Source of the DNA: Bacillus glycinifermentans
Lineage (GTDB): Bacteria > Bacillota > Bacilli > Bacillales > Bacillaceae
Assembly: GCF_001042475.2 (NCBI RefSeq)
Contig: NZ_LECW02000082.1
Coordinates: 1-64,000, forward strand
Direction: 5' to 3'
DNA length: 64,000 bases
The position numbers and the translations under genes were made by a program. A model generated the notes under the pieces. That model had not been told where the DNA came from. It searched no databases and worked only from the letters and a program-made list of their open reading frames with translations. Within the stretch, counting starts at the first letter, position 1; every line of letters starts with the position of its first letter. Of the stretch, positions 8,165-16,711 are shown one piece after another.

Positions 8165-9103
8165 TTACTTTTTTTCTTTTTTTATTTCCTCTCTAACCTC
8201 ATGATAAAAGTGACTAAGTACCTTAATTGGTTGTAAATCTTTAAATTCAGGATTGTATTCTCTAATATGGTTAACCAAGAAGTACCCTCCCCTGACTTTT
8301 TTAATAGTCAACTGTTCGCCTTGGTTTTTTTCGATAAATTCCCGAATTCTTTGTTTGAGTATAATGACATTCATTTTATACTCAGATTTATCATATATTT
8401 TCTTGAAAGTTGGCAATAAAGCGGGATCTATACAATTCGAAACAATTCGTTGTAAACCGATTATTGTTGTATTGTAGTGCCCAACAGCAGAAAAGAGAAA
8501 GTTCTTATCATAAAGCATCCTGTTCTCTTTCTTGTAAGAAGGTAGGATGCCTGTTTCTTTGAACACTCTTTTCAAGTCCTCAATTTTGTTATCAAAGGAA
8601 GTTTTTTCATCATCTTTTTCATTTCCTTCAACAACTACACCAAAATCACCGAGTTTCTCTCTACGGAGTTCCTCCCATCTTTCCTTTGCTGAGTACACAG
8701 TTTGATGGCGTCTTTTAATAATATATAGAACTTGAGGACTGACTTTTTCTGGAGAGTCAACATACATACCCTCTTTACGCTCTCTAATAAAGCGTTTTAA
8801 CAACTGTTCTTCATCTAGTTTATTCGCTTCTCTAATTGCCGGAAAGTAATTTTCCATCCTACACGCCTTTTCTAATAAAAACGTGCTCACATAAGTATCC
8901 CGAATAAGATCTCTTATTTCTAACGGGAATTCTACCTCTATAATTTCAGCCAACTCTTTTTCTAAAAGCGTTTCACTAGGCACAAACTTATCATCCACTG
9001 TTAAATCATTTTTCCAGTCAGTAAACAACTTAGTTGTTGCTTCTGACAATTGTTTTGCCTTTTGTTGTAACCAATCGATGTTAGCCAACTCTTTATTCGC
9101 CAC
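8165..9103 (-). CDS. unknown protein, first gene of CpaE/CpaF-like operon
   Basis: This 312-residue, highly charged and mostly helical protein has no membrane segment or signal peptide. The GTG start has AAAGGAG upstream. I recognise no family. It precedes the CpaE-like and CpaF-like genes with 18-bp spacing, so it is probably a cytoplasmic partner of them. A promoter-like site lies at 9206-9234. Confidence 0.7.
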   Translation of the reverse strand: MANKELANIDWLQQKAKQLSEATTKLFTDWKNDLTVDDKFVPSETLLEKELAEIIEVEFPLEIRDLIRDTYVSTFLLEKACRMENYFPAIREANKLDEEQLLKRFIRERKEGMYVDSPEKVSPQVLYIIKRRHQTVYSAKERWEELRREKLGDFGVVVEGNEKDDEKTSFDNKIEDLKRVFKETGILPSYKKENRMLYDKNFLFSAVGHYNTTIIGLQRIVSNCIDPALLPTFKKIYDKSEYKMNVIILKQRIREFIEKNQGEQLTIKKVRGGYFLVNHIREYNPEFKDLQPIKVLSHFYHEVREEIKKEKK

Positions 9104-9205
9104 TTGTTGTCACTCCTTTTCACTTAGCTTCAAATTAAATTTTTAGGCATTATTTCAATGATTAAATTATTAAAAATTTTGATTCAGAAACAGTTTTTTA
9201 ATTTT

Positions 9206-9234
9206 ATTATAATTATTATTATATTTAAAATCAA
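9206..9234 (-). promoter_or_regulatory. promoter of CpaE/CpaF-like operon
   Basis: TTGATT, 17 bp, TATAAT on the minus strand about 100 bp before the start codon. It lacks the AAAAGTATAT element, so this operon is probably outside the shared regulon. Confidence 0.5.
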
Positions 9235-9869
9235 CCTTATGTAGATCGTTCCATCTTTCCGTATATTCGACATTTTTTTGAAAGATTATACAAAAAATCA
9301 ATTTGTTTTACGATATTAATCCCAATGATCAAATCGATTCATCCTAAACGCATACCTTATCATAAAGAAAAACCGCCTAAAAATGCCGACATATCAGCAT
9401 TTCTCAACAGTTTCGACATTTGTTTATGTATTTATTTTTTTCCGCCCAAGGAATAACTTAACGTCATCCTGATGATCCGTCAATTGTGACATATAATCAT
9501 TTTGACTCTTAAATAAATGGGTTTATATAAGCATTGACAACTCGAATTTTTATATAAAAATGTTCACAAAATGGATAAAATAACGCAAAAAACGACCACT
9601 TTCGACCTAACGAAGTGGCCTCAATCTTCCTTTTGTTTTGTTCTAAAGGATCATGCCGGATAACCATATGGTTACAATTGTAATAGTTCGTTAAACCTAT
9701 TGTATCACCAATTCACCTCTATAATCCACAAAAAAGCATGTTTTTTTCGGTTTTCCAATCTCTTCATCCTTTGTCATTATTGAGGCGCAGGTATATTGTA
9801 ACAAACTCACCTCTTTTATCCTTGATTTCCCTTAATAATCCTTTAGTCATAATTTTTAGGATCAGACCA
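9235..9869. other. AT-rich noncoding stretch
   Basis: No credible gene is visible on either strand. It holds a small inverted repeat CCACTTTCG/CGAAGTGG near 9595-9617, possibly a weak terminator, and a TTGACA at 9534 without a convincing -10. Confidence 0.4.
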
Positions 9870-9896
9870 AAAAAAAACCGCCAAATAGACGGGTTT
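9870..9896 (-). terminator. terminator of seven-helix membrane protein gene
   Basis: Imperfect stem AAACCCGTC/GGCGGTTT followed by nine T on the minus strand. Confidence 0.55.
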
Positions 9897-9928
9897 AAGT
9901 TCATACAATATACTTAATGGTTTTTTGT

Positions 9929-10651
9929 TCAATCCATTTTGCCATTATGTTTCAAGATCACCCTAACGCTGTTAAATTCCATTACCAACCCTATTAAAGT
10001 GACAACCAACAGAGCAATGCCGATACTATAGCCTAAAACAGAACTTGCTGTCGAGAAAGTGAATACACATAAACCAGCTACAAACACACTTAGAAATAAA
10101 AATGAGATTAAGGTTTGCCACACATTAAAGTTCATTTTTTTATAGATATAGAAAACCAATAATAGCGGAAACGTAAACTGATATGCAAGAATAATCGGAA
10201 ACGCAACGCTTTGAGCAATTGTGTCCACAGTTAATTGCAAATAGAACCAATAAACCGGGGGAGCGAAAGCAGTGAACCAAAAGAGTCCGTTTCTAACCTT
10301 AGACCAATTTGTAGAGCAATAAGCCATGTTTTTAACATGTTTTGTCGGAATAAAAAAACGAATCGCAAATAAAATCAATGCCACCAGAAAGATCGGGAAT
10401 GCTATAGAAACCAAAAAACGGGATACTGTAAAGCCGAAAAGTGCCACTGTAACCACAAATAGAAAGGGAGTTGCAAGGTACATAAAAGGGGCGCTCTCTT
10501 GTTTACCTTTAGACAACATCTTTTGTTGGAGATAAGTCATTTCCACTACCCAAAACACTAGAAACATTATGGCTATTAACGCAGTAATACTCCACTGTAC
10601 TTCATTCATTTGAAAATACGGTTTACTCAATTCAGAAAATGAACTATCCAT
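9929..10651 (-). CDS. membrane protein with about seven helices
   Basis: This 240-residue protein is almost entirely hydrophobic, with helices near residues 22-40, 52-74, 78-100, 118-140, 147-170, 178-198 and 205-225. The ribosome site is AAAGGAG. I recognise no family and see no transporter or protease motif. It lies downstream of the 10705-11853 gene on the same strand and may belong with the envelope machinery of this region. Confidence 0.7.
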   Translation of the reverse strand: MDSSFSELSKPYFQMNEVQWSITALIAIMFLVFWVVEMTYLQQKMLSKGKQESAPFMYLATPFLFVVTVALFGFTVSRFLVSIAFPIFLVALILFAIRFFIPTKHVKNMAYCSTNWSKVRNGLFWFTAFAPPVYWFYLQLTVDTIAQSVAFPIILAYQFTFPLLLVFYIYKKMNFNVWQTLISFLFLSVFVAGLCVFTFSTASSVLGYSIGIALLVVTLIGLVMEFNSVRVILKHNGKMD

Positions 10652-10670
10652 CTTTTCTCTCCTTTAGACA

Positions 10671-10699
10671 AACCCCCCTTGCCACAGGACAAGGGGGTT
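10671..10699 (-). terminator. terminator after Arg/Gly-rich membrane protein gene
   Basis: Strong G/C stem AACCCCCTTG/CAAGGGGGTT with a modest T tract; it may attenuate transcription into the next gene. Confidence 0.6.
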
Positions 10700-10704
10700 A
10701 TTTT

Positions 10705-11853
10705 TTATTGTTCAGACTTCGCTTTAGCTTTTCCAGCTTGTGAATTTCCAAAGAAGTTGTCGTCTTTGACAACTGGTTTGATTTGATTAACGTCCTTCCC
10801 TTTGACTTCTTCTAATAGTTTAATTTCTTGGTCTTTATTTTCTAACTTATAGGTTGCAACACCCCACTCCATCTTGTTTTGGAATTGAGTAATGTCGCTA
10901 ATTTGATAATCCTCTTTGACTTTCTGTGAAGCCGCAGAATAATCTTCTGAGTCTTGGAGTTGCGCTAATCTTAATGTTGCATATGCGTCCATATCCTTAT
11001 CTGTAATGACGTATGGTGAGTAATTCGACGGTTTAACGTTTTCTAGATTGTATTTGAACCCAAAGTAATTACCGGGCTTGTGATCTTTAAGACTGTCCAA
11101 TTGTCCGCCATAACCATAAATAACATATCCACTAACCACATCTCCTGCTTTTAAAAGTTTAGCAGATGGGGAAAAATCGATTCTAAACCCAGAATATTTC
11201 TTTTCATCTAGTTTTTCTTTAATCACTTCGTGAGCAACTGCCGCATATTGGTCTTTTCCCATACCAGCAGGTACTTTTACACCTGCAATGTATATCGGAT
11301 GCCCCGGAACCGATTCATCTTCTGTTTCATATACTTTTTCAAATGAATCTCTGTACTGACTGACTAGTGATGTTGGAGGGCCCTCGCCTGTCCCAGTTGC
11401 ATATTTATATGCAGTAGTACCAAGACCAACAACTAACATACTTGTCATATAGACAAATAGCATGAATACCATAAAGGTACCGAATTTTTTCAATCCAAGA
11501 AACAAACGACTTACTCGATTGTCTCCTCTATTAGGAACCCCTATCGCATTATAGGCAAATAGATAAAACCCATATACCAACCAAGCAATGGGGTTATATT
11601 TAATCCAACCCCTACCTTTATGAAACTCCTCAAAATCAGGTTGGTTACGCCAGGATAACAGTTTTTGAATAGGGGCCCTATTATCAGGAGCTTTACGTGA
11701 TTTAAAATTTGGGTTTGAAGATGTCGTTCTCGGAACACCCCTACTTCCTCCTACTCCTCTCGCGAGCTGACCACTTCCTCTTGCATTCCCCCTTGTCGGG
11801 TTCCCAGCAGAGTAAGATCCTCTCCCCCTTCTTCCTCCTCGTTCATTTGCCAT
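10705..11853 (-). CDS. membrane protein with Arg/Gly-rich N-terminus
   Basis: This 382-residue protein begins with about 60 residues rich in Arg, Gly, Ser and Asn, predicted disordered and able to bind nucleic acid or acidic lipids. One or two membrane segments follow (about residues 88-106 and 128-152), then a large extracytoplasmic domain (from about 160) ending in a charged tail. I recognise no family. The topology resembles bitopic scaffold proteins of secretion or conjugation machines. The ribosome site before the ATG is weak, and a six-codon frame with a better site lies just upstream. Confidence 0.65.
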   Translation of the reverse strand: MANERGGRRGRGSYSAGNPTRGNARGSGQLARGVGGSRGVPRTTSSNPNFKSRKAPDNRAPIQKLLSWRNQPDFEEFHKGRGWIKYNPIAWLVYGFYLFAYNAIGVPNRGDNRVSRLFLGLKKFGTFMVFMLFVYMTSMLVVGLGTTAYKYATGTGEGPPTSLVSQYRDSFEKVYETEDESVPGHPIYIAGVKVPAGMGKDQYAAVAHEVIKEKLDEKKYSGFRIDFSPSAKLLKAGDVVSGYVIYGYGGQLDSLKDHKPGNYFGFKYNLENVKPSNYSPYVITDKDMDAYATLRLAQLQDSEDYSAASQKVKEDYQISDITQFQNKMEWGVATYKLENKDQEIKLLEEVKGKDVNQIKPVVKDDNFFGNSQAGKAKAKSEQ

Positions 11854-12027
11854 AATGTTTAGCGGTCACTTACCGCCACTCACATCCTTTCTTTATGAAT
11901 TGAAAGTTCATTCATTTTCAAAATAATATAGCGCTCAGACATGCCCTGAGCAATTATAATATCTATTTTAATTAAATAACTTTCTTCTCAAAAAATCAAC
12001 TTTTTATTATAAAAAAACTTTAATTTT

Positions 12028-12702
12028 TCATCGACTAATTAATATGTGTTCTAACTTCTCTTTAACTTTTCTTTCAGCAGGAGCCAGATGACTTGTATCA
12101 TACATTGTGTGATATAAAATAAACTCAACCACTTCTTTTCTTTCCTTCAAGTAATTGAGGAGATTCGTCTTTTTAAGTCGGTGTGCTACTTCAATTACCT
12201 CCTCACTATTCATGTTTTTTGAATTTTGATGCTCCGGGAGCGACTTACCTATGATATTCAGAAGCTCCATTTGATCAATGATTAAATGATTTTCAACAAG
12301 CTTAGCTTGTTGTTCGTAAAATTTTTTAGCCCTTGTACAGTATCTTCGCAACTCATCTTCGCTTATCTTATGAGGATCTAAATCCCAAAGGTCAGCTCCA
12401 ATACGTTCAATCAATTTATTACATTTTCGAGTTATCCCCGTATTAAATGCCCTCGCCGCATTCTCTGTCACTTCTTTACCTTTCATCTTTAAAGCATCCT
12501 TAACCGTCATAAACATATTTGTCAAATAAGTTCTCTCTTCTTCATTAAAATATCTTGTATTTTTGACAATCCTCCAGACATACCACAATCCTTCAATATG
12601 AAGGTCGCTATACTGCTTTCTCTTCAATTCGTTGAAAAAGAAAGCATAATTATCGTCACCAAGAACATACTCTGCAATGTTCCTGATATTCCTTCTATTC
12701 AT
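12028..12702 (-). CDS. unknown soluble protein
   Basis: This 224-residue charged helical protein has no recognised motif. A GTG two codons upstream (12708) is also possible. AAAGGAG gives 9-bp spacing to the ATG. It is the first gene of the minus-strand block and faces away from the DUF1002 gene. Two operator-like copies (12855-12903) lie upstream without a -10 box. Confidence 0.65.
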   Translation of the reverse strand: MNRRNIRNIAEYVLGDDNYAFFFNELKRKQYSDLHIEGLWYVWRIVKNTRYFNEEERTYLTNMFMTVKDALKMKGKEVTENAARAFNTGITRKCNKLIERIGADLWDLDPHKISEDELRRYCTRAKKFYEQQAKLVENHLIIDQMELLNIIGKSLPEHQNSKNMNSEEVIEVAHRLKKTNLLNYLKERKEVVEFILYHTMYDTSHLAPAERKVKEKLEHILISR

Positions 12703-12854
12703 GCACAAATACTCCTTTCAAGGGAAATTTGATTTTGTTATTTTTCGTGTTTTATTATATCAGAAAGGAACACGTTTGTAAGAATTATATCATAATTTTT
12801 TGCAAATATTATTTCTCGTTCTTTTTTTGTTTTCTGTTTTTCATTTCGGAAGTT

Positions 12855-12903
12855 ATTATACTTTTTGTCAAAAATGAGTTTTTTAGTGATATACTTTTTC
12901 TAA
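12855..12903 (-). promoter_or_regulatory. two tandem copies of the AAAAGTATAT operator element
   Basis: Minus-strand copies read TTGACAAAAAGTATAATA and TTAGAAAAAGTATATC, about 32 bp apart. Neither has a TATAAT at 17 bp. They may be regulator-binding sites without promoter activity. Confidence 0.5.
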
Positions 12904-12946
12904 CAAGATCATCGGTTCTTAAATGACCGGATAACCAAAACAAATA

Positions 12947-12975
12947 TTGACTAAAAGTATTAATTATATTATAAT
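12947..12975 (+). promoter_or_regulatory. recurring-type promoter for DUF1002 protein
   Basis: TTGACT, AAAAGTATTA in a 17-bp spacer, TATAAT. Confidence 0.85.
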
Positions 12976-13011
12976 TAATTTATAATATTAAAGAAGGGTG
13001 GAAGTTATCCA

Positions 13012-13998
13012 ATGCTATTGAAAGGTACATATTTAAAAACACTAGGAGTCGCATCATTGTTCACTTTAGGTCTCAGTATCGGGGGACAATGTGCACTTGC
13101 CGAAGATTCCGGAGCGGTTAATGAAAAATGGGGAAAGCCTGTTTTCGCATATGGTGCATCTTTATCATCTGAACAAAAGAAAGAAACACAAGAGCTGTTG
13201 AAAATTAATAATTTAGATGAAGTGAAATCTGTAAGTGTTTCCGGTCAAGATTTGGTTAAATACTTAAAAGACGGATCTCCCGACAGCAATCTGTACAGCT
13301 CTGCAAAAGTCGAAAGAACTGATAGCGGAAATGGAATAAATGTAGAGATTGTTAAGCCAGAAAATATAACAAAAGTTACTGAATCAATGTACAAAAATGC
13401 CGCAATAACAGCCGGGGTAACTGATGCCAGCATTACAATTGCTTCCCCTATCAAAGTTACAGGTGAAAGCGCATTGACCGGGATCTATAAAGCTTATGAT
13501 AGCGAAGGCGAAAAGCTTGATAATAAGCGGATGGATGTAGCAAATGATGAATTGGAGACTATCTCAGGAATTTCGGACAACAACAAGGACATTAACGGTG
13601 AACAGATCACTCAAACTTTAGCTGAAATTAAAAAGGAAATGGCTGAAAATAAGCCGGCCACAAAAGAGGATGTTCAAAAGATCGTTCAGGATGAATTGAA
13701 AAAAGCAAATCTCGACCAAGTTATAACTCAACAACAAACAACACAACTTATCAACCTTGCTGATAAATACAGAACGAATGACATAAACTTTGATGAGGCT
13801 AAGAAACAATTGGATGATCTAGCGAAGGAGTCACAAGAAAAAGCCAAAGAGTTATTAGACCAAGGAACAAAAAAATATGAAGAATTGAAAGACAGCGGTT
13901 TTTTTGAAAATATATTCAAGGCAATTGGTGACTTTTTCAAAGCGATCGCTGACTTAATAGGAGGATTCTTCAACTGGGTCGGGGAACAATTCGCTTAA
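13012..13998 (+). CDS. secreted DUF1002 (YpuA-like) protein
   Basis: This 328-residue protein has a signal peptide (hydrophobic to residue 29, ALAED) followed by the DUF1002 pattern: ASLSSEQKKETQELL, then VKPENITKVTESMYKNAA and the conserved ITIASPIKVTGESALTGIYKAYD. A long helical region and an amphipathic C-terminus (FFENIFKAIGDFFKAIADLI) follow. Relatives in Bacillus are exported proteins of unknown role. It is a single-gene unit with its own promoter and terminator. Confidence 0.85.
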   Translation: MLLKGTYLKTLGVASLFTLGLSIGGQCALAEDSGAVNEKWGKPVFAYGASLSSEQKKETQELLKINNLDEVKSVSVSGQDLVKYLKDGSPDSNLYSSAKVERTDSGNGINVEIVKPENITKVTESMYKNAAITAGVTDASITIASPIKVTGESALTGIYKAYDSEGEKLDNKRMDVANDELETISGISDNNKDINGEQITQTLAEIKKEMAENKPATKEDVQKIVQDELKKANLDQVITQQQTTQLINLADKYRTNDINFDEAKKQLDDLAKESQEKAKELLDQGTKKYEELKDSGFFENIFKAIGDFFKAIADLIGGFFNWVGEQFA

Positions 13999-14019
13999 AA
14001 TTTTTTCAGATATTAAATT

Positions 14020-14049
14020 AAAAGCCACCTAAAAGACGGTGGCTTTTTT
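14020..14049 (+). terminator. terminator of DUF1002 gene
   Basis: Perfect 10-bp stem AAAAGCCACC/GGTGGCTTTT followed by T-run. Confidence 0.9.
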
Positions 14050-14445
14050 GTGTATAACTCTCCGGGCTAACCAGAGGAACTAACCTTAAATCCTTCATTT
14101 AAATGAAATATTGAGGAAGCAATGATATCAAACAGAGTTCCCCAACTCGAAAACCATCCGTTTTGGTGGGCGGATCTTTATTAAAAAAAATTGCCGACCA
14201 ATCACTTTGTTGCTAACAATCACAACCAATCTCCCCTTAAAAACCGTCCTTATTATTTTGTTTCTAAACCCGTTAATAACTTAAAGTTCGATTTTTAATA
14301 TTTGTTTTATCCCTTTATGCTTCTATTCTTAATTCTTTCTTTATTATTTCTTTATATTTTTTATATATGTTTTTAAATATATATCTAATTGTTTTATAAG
14401 GTTCTTATAAATTTGTTTTATGTGTTTAATAAAACATTTATAAAG
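14050..14445. other. AT-rich noncoding stretch
   Basis: No gene is visible. The last 150 bp are extremely AT-rich and border the MITE-like element at 14446. Confidence 0.4.
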
Positions 14446-14863
14446 TTTTCAGACAATTTAGGGAAGGCAATGTGAGTTTTCCTTGGCAATTTTTGTCGCT
14501 CTCTCCCCTTTAAATTCGCTCTGACGAGCGAATAAAATCACAGTTAATTTTGATTAAAAATAAAAAACGAATTTTATACTTAAAATCCTGATTTTAAATA
14601 TAATGTTGATAAATTAATTGAATTTTAAATTATAATAATACTTAAATTTTTAACTAGACAAAAATTATTCTTTTTCCCCCGTCGCCCACCTTTTTAAACA
14701 ATGATTAATTAAAATTAAAAATGAAGTTTAAAACTCTATTCAATTTTAAAGTTTAAACTTATAAAAAATTTTAAACTCAAACAAAAAATTAAAATGGGGA
14801 GAGGACAAGACAAGGGTCGAGGGGTATTATATAATACAAAGCCTGACCTAAATTGTCTGAAAA
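14446..14863. mobile_element. 418-bp MITE-like element with terminal inverted repeats
   Basis: The ends are 23-bp inverted repeats (14446-14468 and 14841-14863) that share TTTTCAGACAATTTAGG and a following AGGC, with two mismatches between. Both ends are flanked by the same 5 bp, TAAAG (14441-14445 and 14864-14868), as expected of a target duplication. The inside is AT-rich and non-coding. The right end lies 28 bp before the XRE gene and may supply its promoter. I do not recognise the transposon family. Confidence 0.65.
14824..14837. promoter_or_regulatory. perfect palindrome over a -10 box
   Basis: GTATTATATAATAC is a 14-bp perfect palindrome containing TATAAT, 55 bp before the XRE start. 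It may be its autoregulatory operator. Confidence 0.5.
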
Positions 14864-14891
14864 TAAAGCTGAGTTATGGGGGTATGATAAT

Positions 14892-15263
14892 ATGGCTCGT
14901 ATTCGAAAAAACAATTTAGCAAAGGAGAAAAACAAACCTTTTGTTGAAAGAAAGCGAAAAGAGATTAACGAACCACTTTCCCTACAAGAAAAATTGGGGA
15001 AATTAATATTCGGAAGAAGAGTGGCATTAGGCTTAACACAAAAAGAGGTTGCTAGGATCACCGATATGGACTCCAGAACGATTTCCAGCATGGAATTGGG
15101 TATTAGCAACTCCCTTTTAAGCACCTATGAAAAGGTTCTTAACGCATTAGATATCCATGCAAATTTAGTCTACAGCGAAAATAGTGACCGGGCTTATCAA
15201 CTTAAAATCGAATACATTAACTTTGAAGATCTAATTTTAAAAAACAAAAAGTCCTCACAATAA
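14892..15263 (+). CDS. XRE-family transcriptional regulator
   Basis: This 123-residue protein has a basic N-terminus and a Cro/CI helix-turn-helix at about residues 45-95 (FGRRVALGLTQKEVARITDM, SRTISSMELGIS). The ATG was preferred to an upstream TTG because of the GGGGG ribosome site. It is followed directly by a strong terminator. The palindrome at 14824-14837 is a plausible operator. Confidence 0.85.
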   Translation: MARIRKNNLAKEKNKPFVERKRKEINEPLSLQEKLGKLIFGRRVALGLTQKEVARITDMDSRTISSMELGISNSLLSTYEKVLNALDIHANLVYSENSDRAYQLKIEYINFEDLILKNKKSSQ

Positions 15264-15282
15264 TGGGGACTTTTTGTTTTTT
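15241..15282 (+). terminator. terminator of XRE gene
   Basis: Stem AAAACAAAAAGTCC/GGACTTTTTGTTTT, overlapping the end of the gene. Confidence 0.85.
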
Positions 15283-15325
15283 ATGTCTAAAATTAACCTG
15301 TCTTTATTGGCCGGCCAAAAGCAGA

Positions 15326-16108
15326 TCAACTGTAATAATGTTGAAGAATAAGGAGTGGTATAAATAAAAGAATACCGTCATAAAAAACATGAGCCAAATA
15401 CGCACTATGAATATTCTTGACCCTAAGAAAGGTAATCAAAAATCCAACACTGCTTAGTCCTATTACCAAAATAAGTTGAATCAGGTTCCCGTCATACGTA
15501 CTGTAATGAGTTAAACCAAAACACACACCTGAAAAAACCAATGAAATCACCGTCACCATTTTACTCCAATGCATGAACATCGATAAAATCTTCATACAAA
15601 AACAGAACGGGAAAATTATAATCATAGTTTCACCATATAACTGAATCAACGAGCTGATAATCACATAATTTATGCTCCGGCCATCGCCTCCTCCACCTCC
15701 CACGATTGAAGTGGAAGAAAACTCATAATTCATGCTAGTCAATATCGCAACCGAAATAACCAGAAAAACAAATGTGATGATACATCCAATTAACGCTGAC
15801 CCCATCAGTCTAAAGAAACCCATTTTCCGAAAAAAATATTTCCTTTTATTTCCAGCGGCGCACAAAAAAACCGTGGTCGAAACGAAAGAGAACATACATT
15901 CTTTCAAGAATGAAAAATGTCCTATCCAATCAGAGTAAGGACTTATAAAATAGGTGTAAAATCCTATTCCAACACATAAGAAGAAAGCCCATCTCAGAAA
16001 TTTCTCCTGTTTCAGTTCTTGAAATATAATTTTTGAATTTTCCCATATACCAACTGTTTCATTATGTTCATTATTTAATTTAAACATTGATACAAATCCC
16101 CAAAACAC
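15326..16108 (-). CDS. CPBP (CAAX-like) membrane protease, motif 1 degenerate
   Basis: This 260-residue, six- to seven-helix membrane protein carries the CPBP/Abi pattern in its C-terminal half: YGETMII for the EExxxR motif, FGLTHYSTYDG for FxxxH, and HSAYLAHVFYDG for HxxxN/D. The first motif has a single Glu and no Arg, so activity is uncertain. In Gram-positive bacteria such proteins often give bacteriocin self-immunity or process peptides. The GTG start has AAGGAG upstream. Confidence 0.7.
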   Translation of the reverse strand: MFWGFVSMFKLNNEHNETVGIWENSKIIFQELKQEKFLRWAFFLCVGIGFYTYFISPYSDWIGHFSFLKECMFSFVSTTVFLCAAGNKRKYFFRKMGFFRLMGSALIGCIITFVFLVISVAILTSMNYEFSSTSIVGGGGGDGRSINYVIISSLIQLYGETMIIIFPFCFCMKILSMFMHWSKMVTVISLVFSGVCFGLTHYSTYDGNLIQLILVIGLSSVGFLITFLRVKNIHSAYLAHVFYDGILLFIPLLILQHYYS

Positions 16109-16150
16109 TCACTCCTTAATTTATTTGCAGAACAAGTGACTTTTGTCCGT

Positions 16151-16179
16151 TTGACAAAAAGTATATAACATAATATAAT
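16151..16179 (+). promoter_or_regulatory. recurring-type promoter
   Basis: TTGACA, AAAAGTATATA in a 17-bp spacer, TATAAT. The only frame downstream is a doubtful 71-codon one (16219-16434). Confidence 0.85.
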
Positions 16180-16218
16180 TTTAATCAACTGATGGAGAGG
16201 TGTATATCCAGAAATTAA

Positions 16219-16434
16219 TTGTTTGGTTATGGTTCATTTGTAAATGAATATGCTTTTGTGGGTTTTTTTGGATGGGTGATTCTTTTATCTTACTTCATTT
16301 TCTTTAACACCCATTTTCAGGACTTTATTGAGAGGGATTTCCTGACTCAAGAAAGCCTTATAAACCCTTGTAAATTCTACATTTTACCCATTTTATTTCC
16401 AAAGATAATCCTGTCGTTTTGTGCCGTTTATTAG
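16219..16434 (+). CDS. possible small membrane protein
   Basis: A 71-codon frame from TTG encodes one hydrophobic segment (AFVGFFGWVILLSYFIFF). The GGAGAGG site lies about 18 bp upstream, too far, and the C-terminus looks unconstrained. It is listed because a recurring-type promoter precedes it; a decayed gene or a non-coding transcript is as likely. Confidence 0.3.
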   Translation: MFGYGSFVNEYAFVGFFGWVILLSYFIFFNTHFQDFIERDFLTQESLINPCKFYILPILFPKIILSFCAVY

Positions 16435-16711
16435 TATTTCGTGACATATTACCCTCTTACAGTAAGTTTCAGTTTGTTACAATAGTAACTGTTCTTAAGA
16501 GAAAATAAAAAAAATCCCTGAGATAAATGCGAGTTTGCCGACCAACATTTATACAGAGATTCTGAAAAAACTTATTCACTTAGATTTATTATAACATCTT
16601 TTTGTTATAAATAAAAGCTAATATTCAATTTATAGGTTGAATTTTACGCTCTTTTTCAGATCTCTTCTTTGTTGTTTGCATTATCGAAGGGGCCATGAAA
16701 GGAGCTTTTTT

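Noticed and set aside
14050-14445. Very AT-rich DNA considered as a third replication origin
   Set aside because: There are no iterons or DnaA-box cluster that I can see and it borders a MITE-like element; AT-richness alone is not enough.
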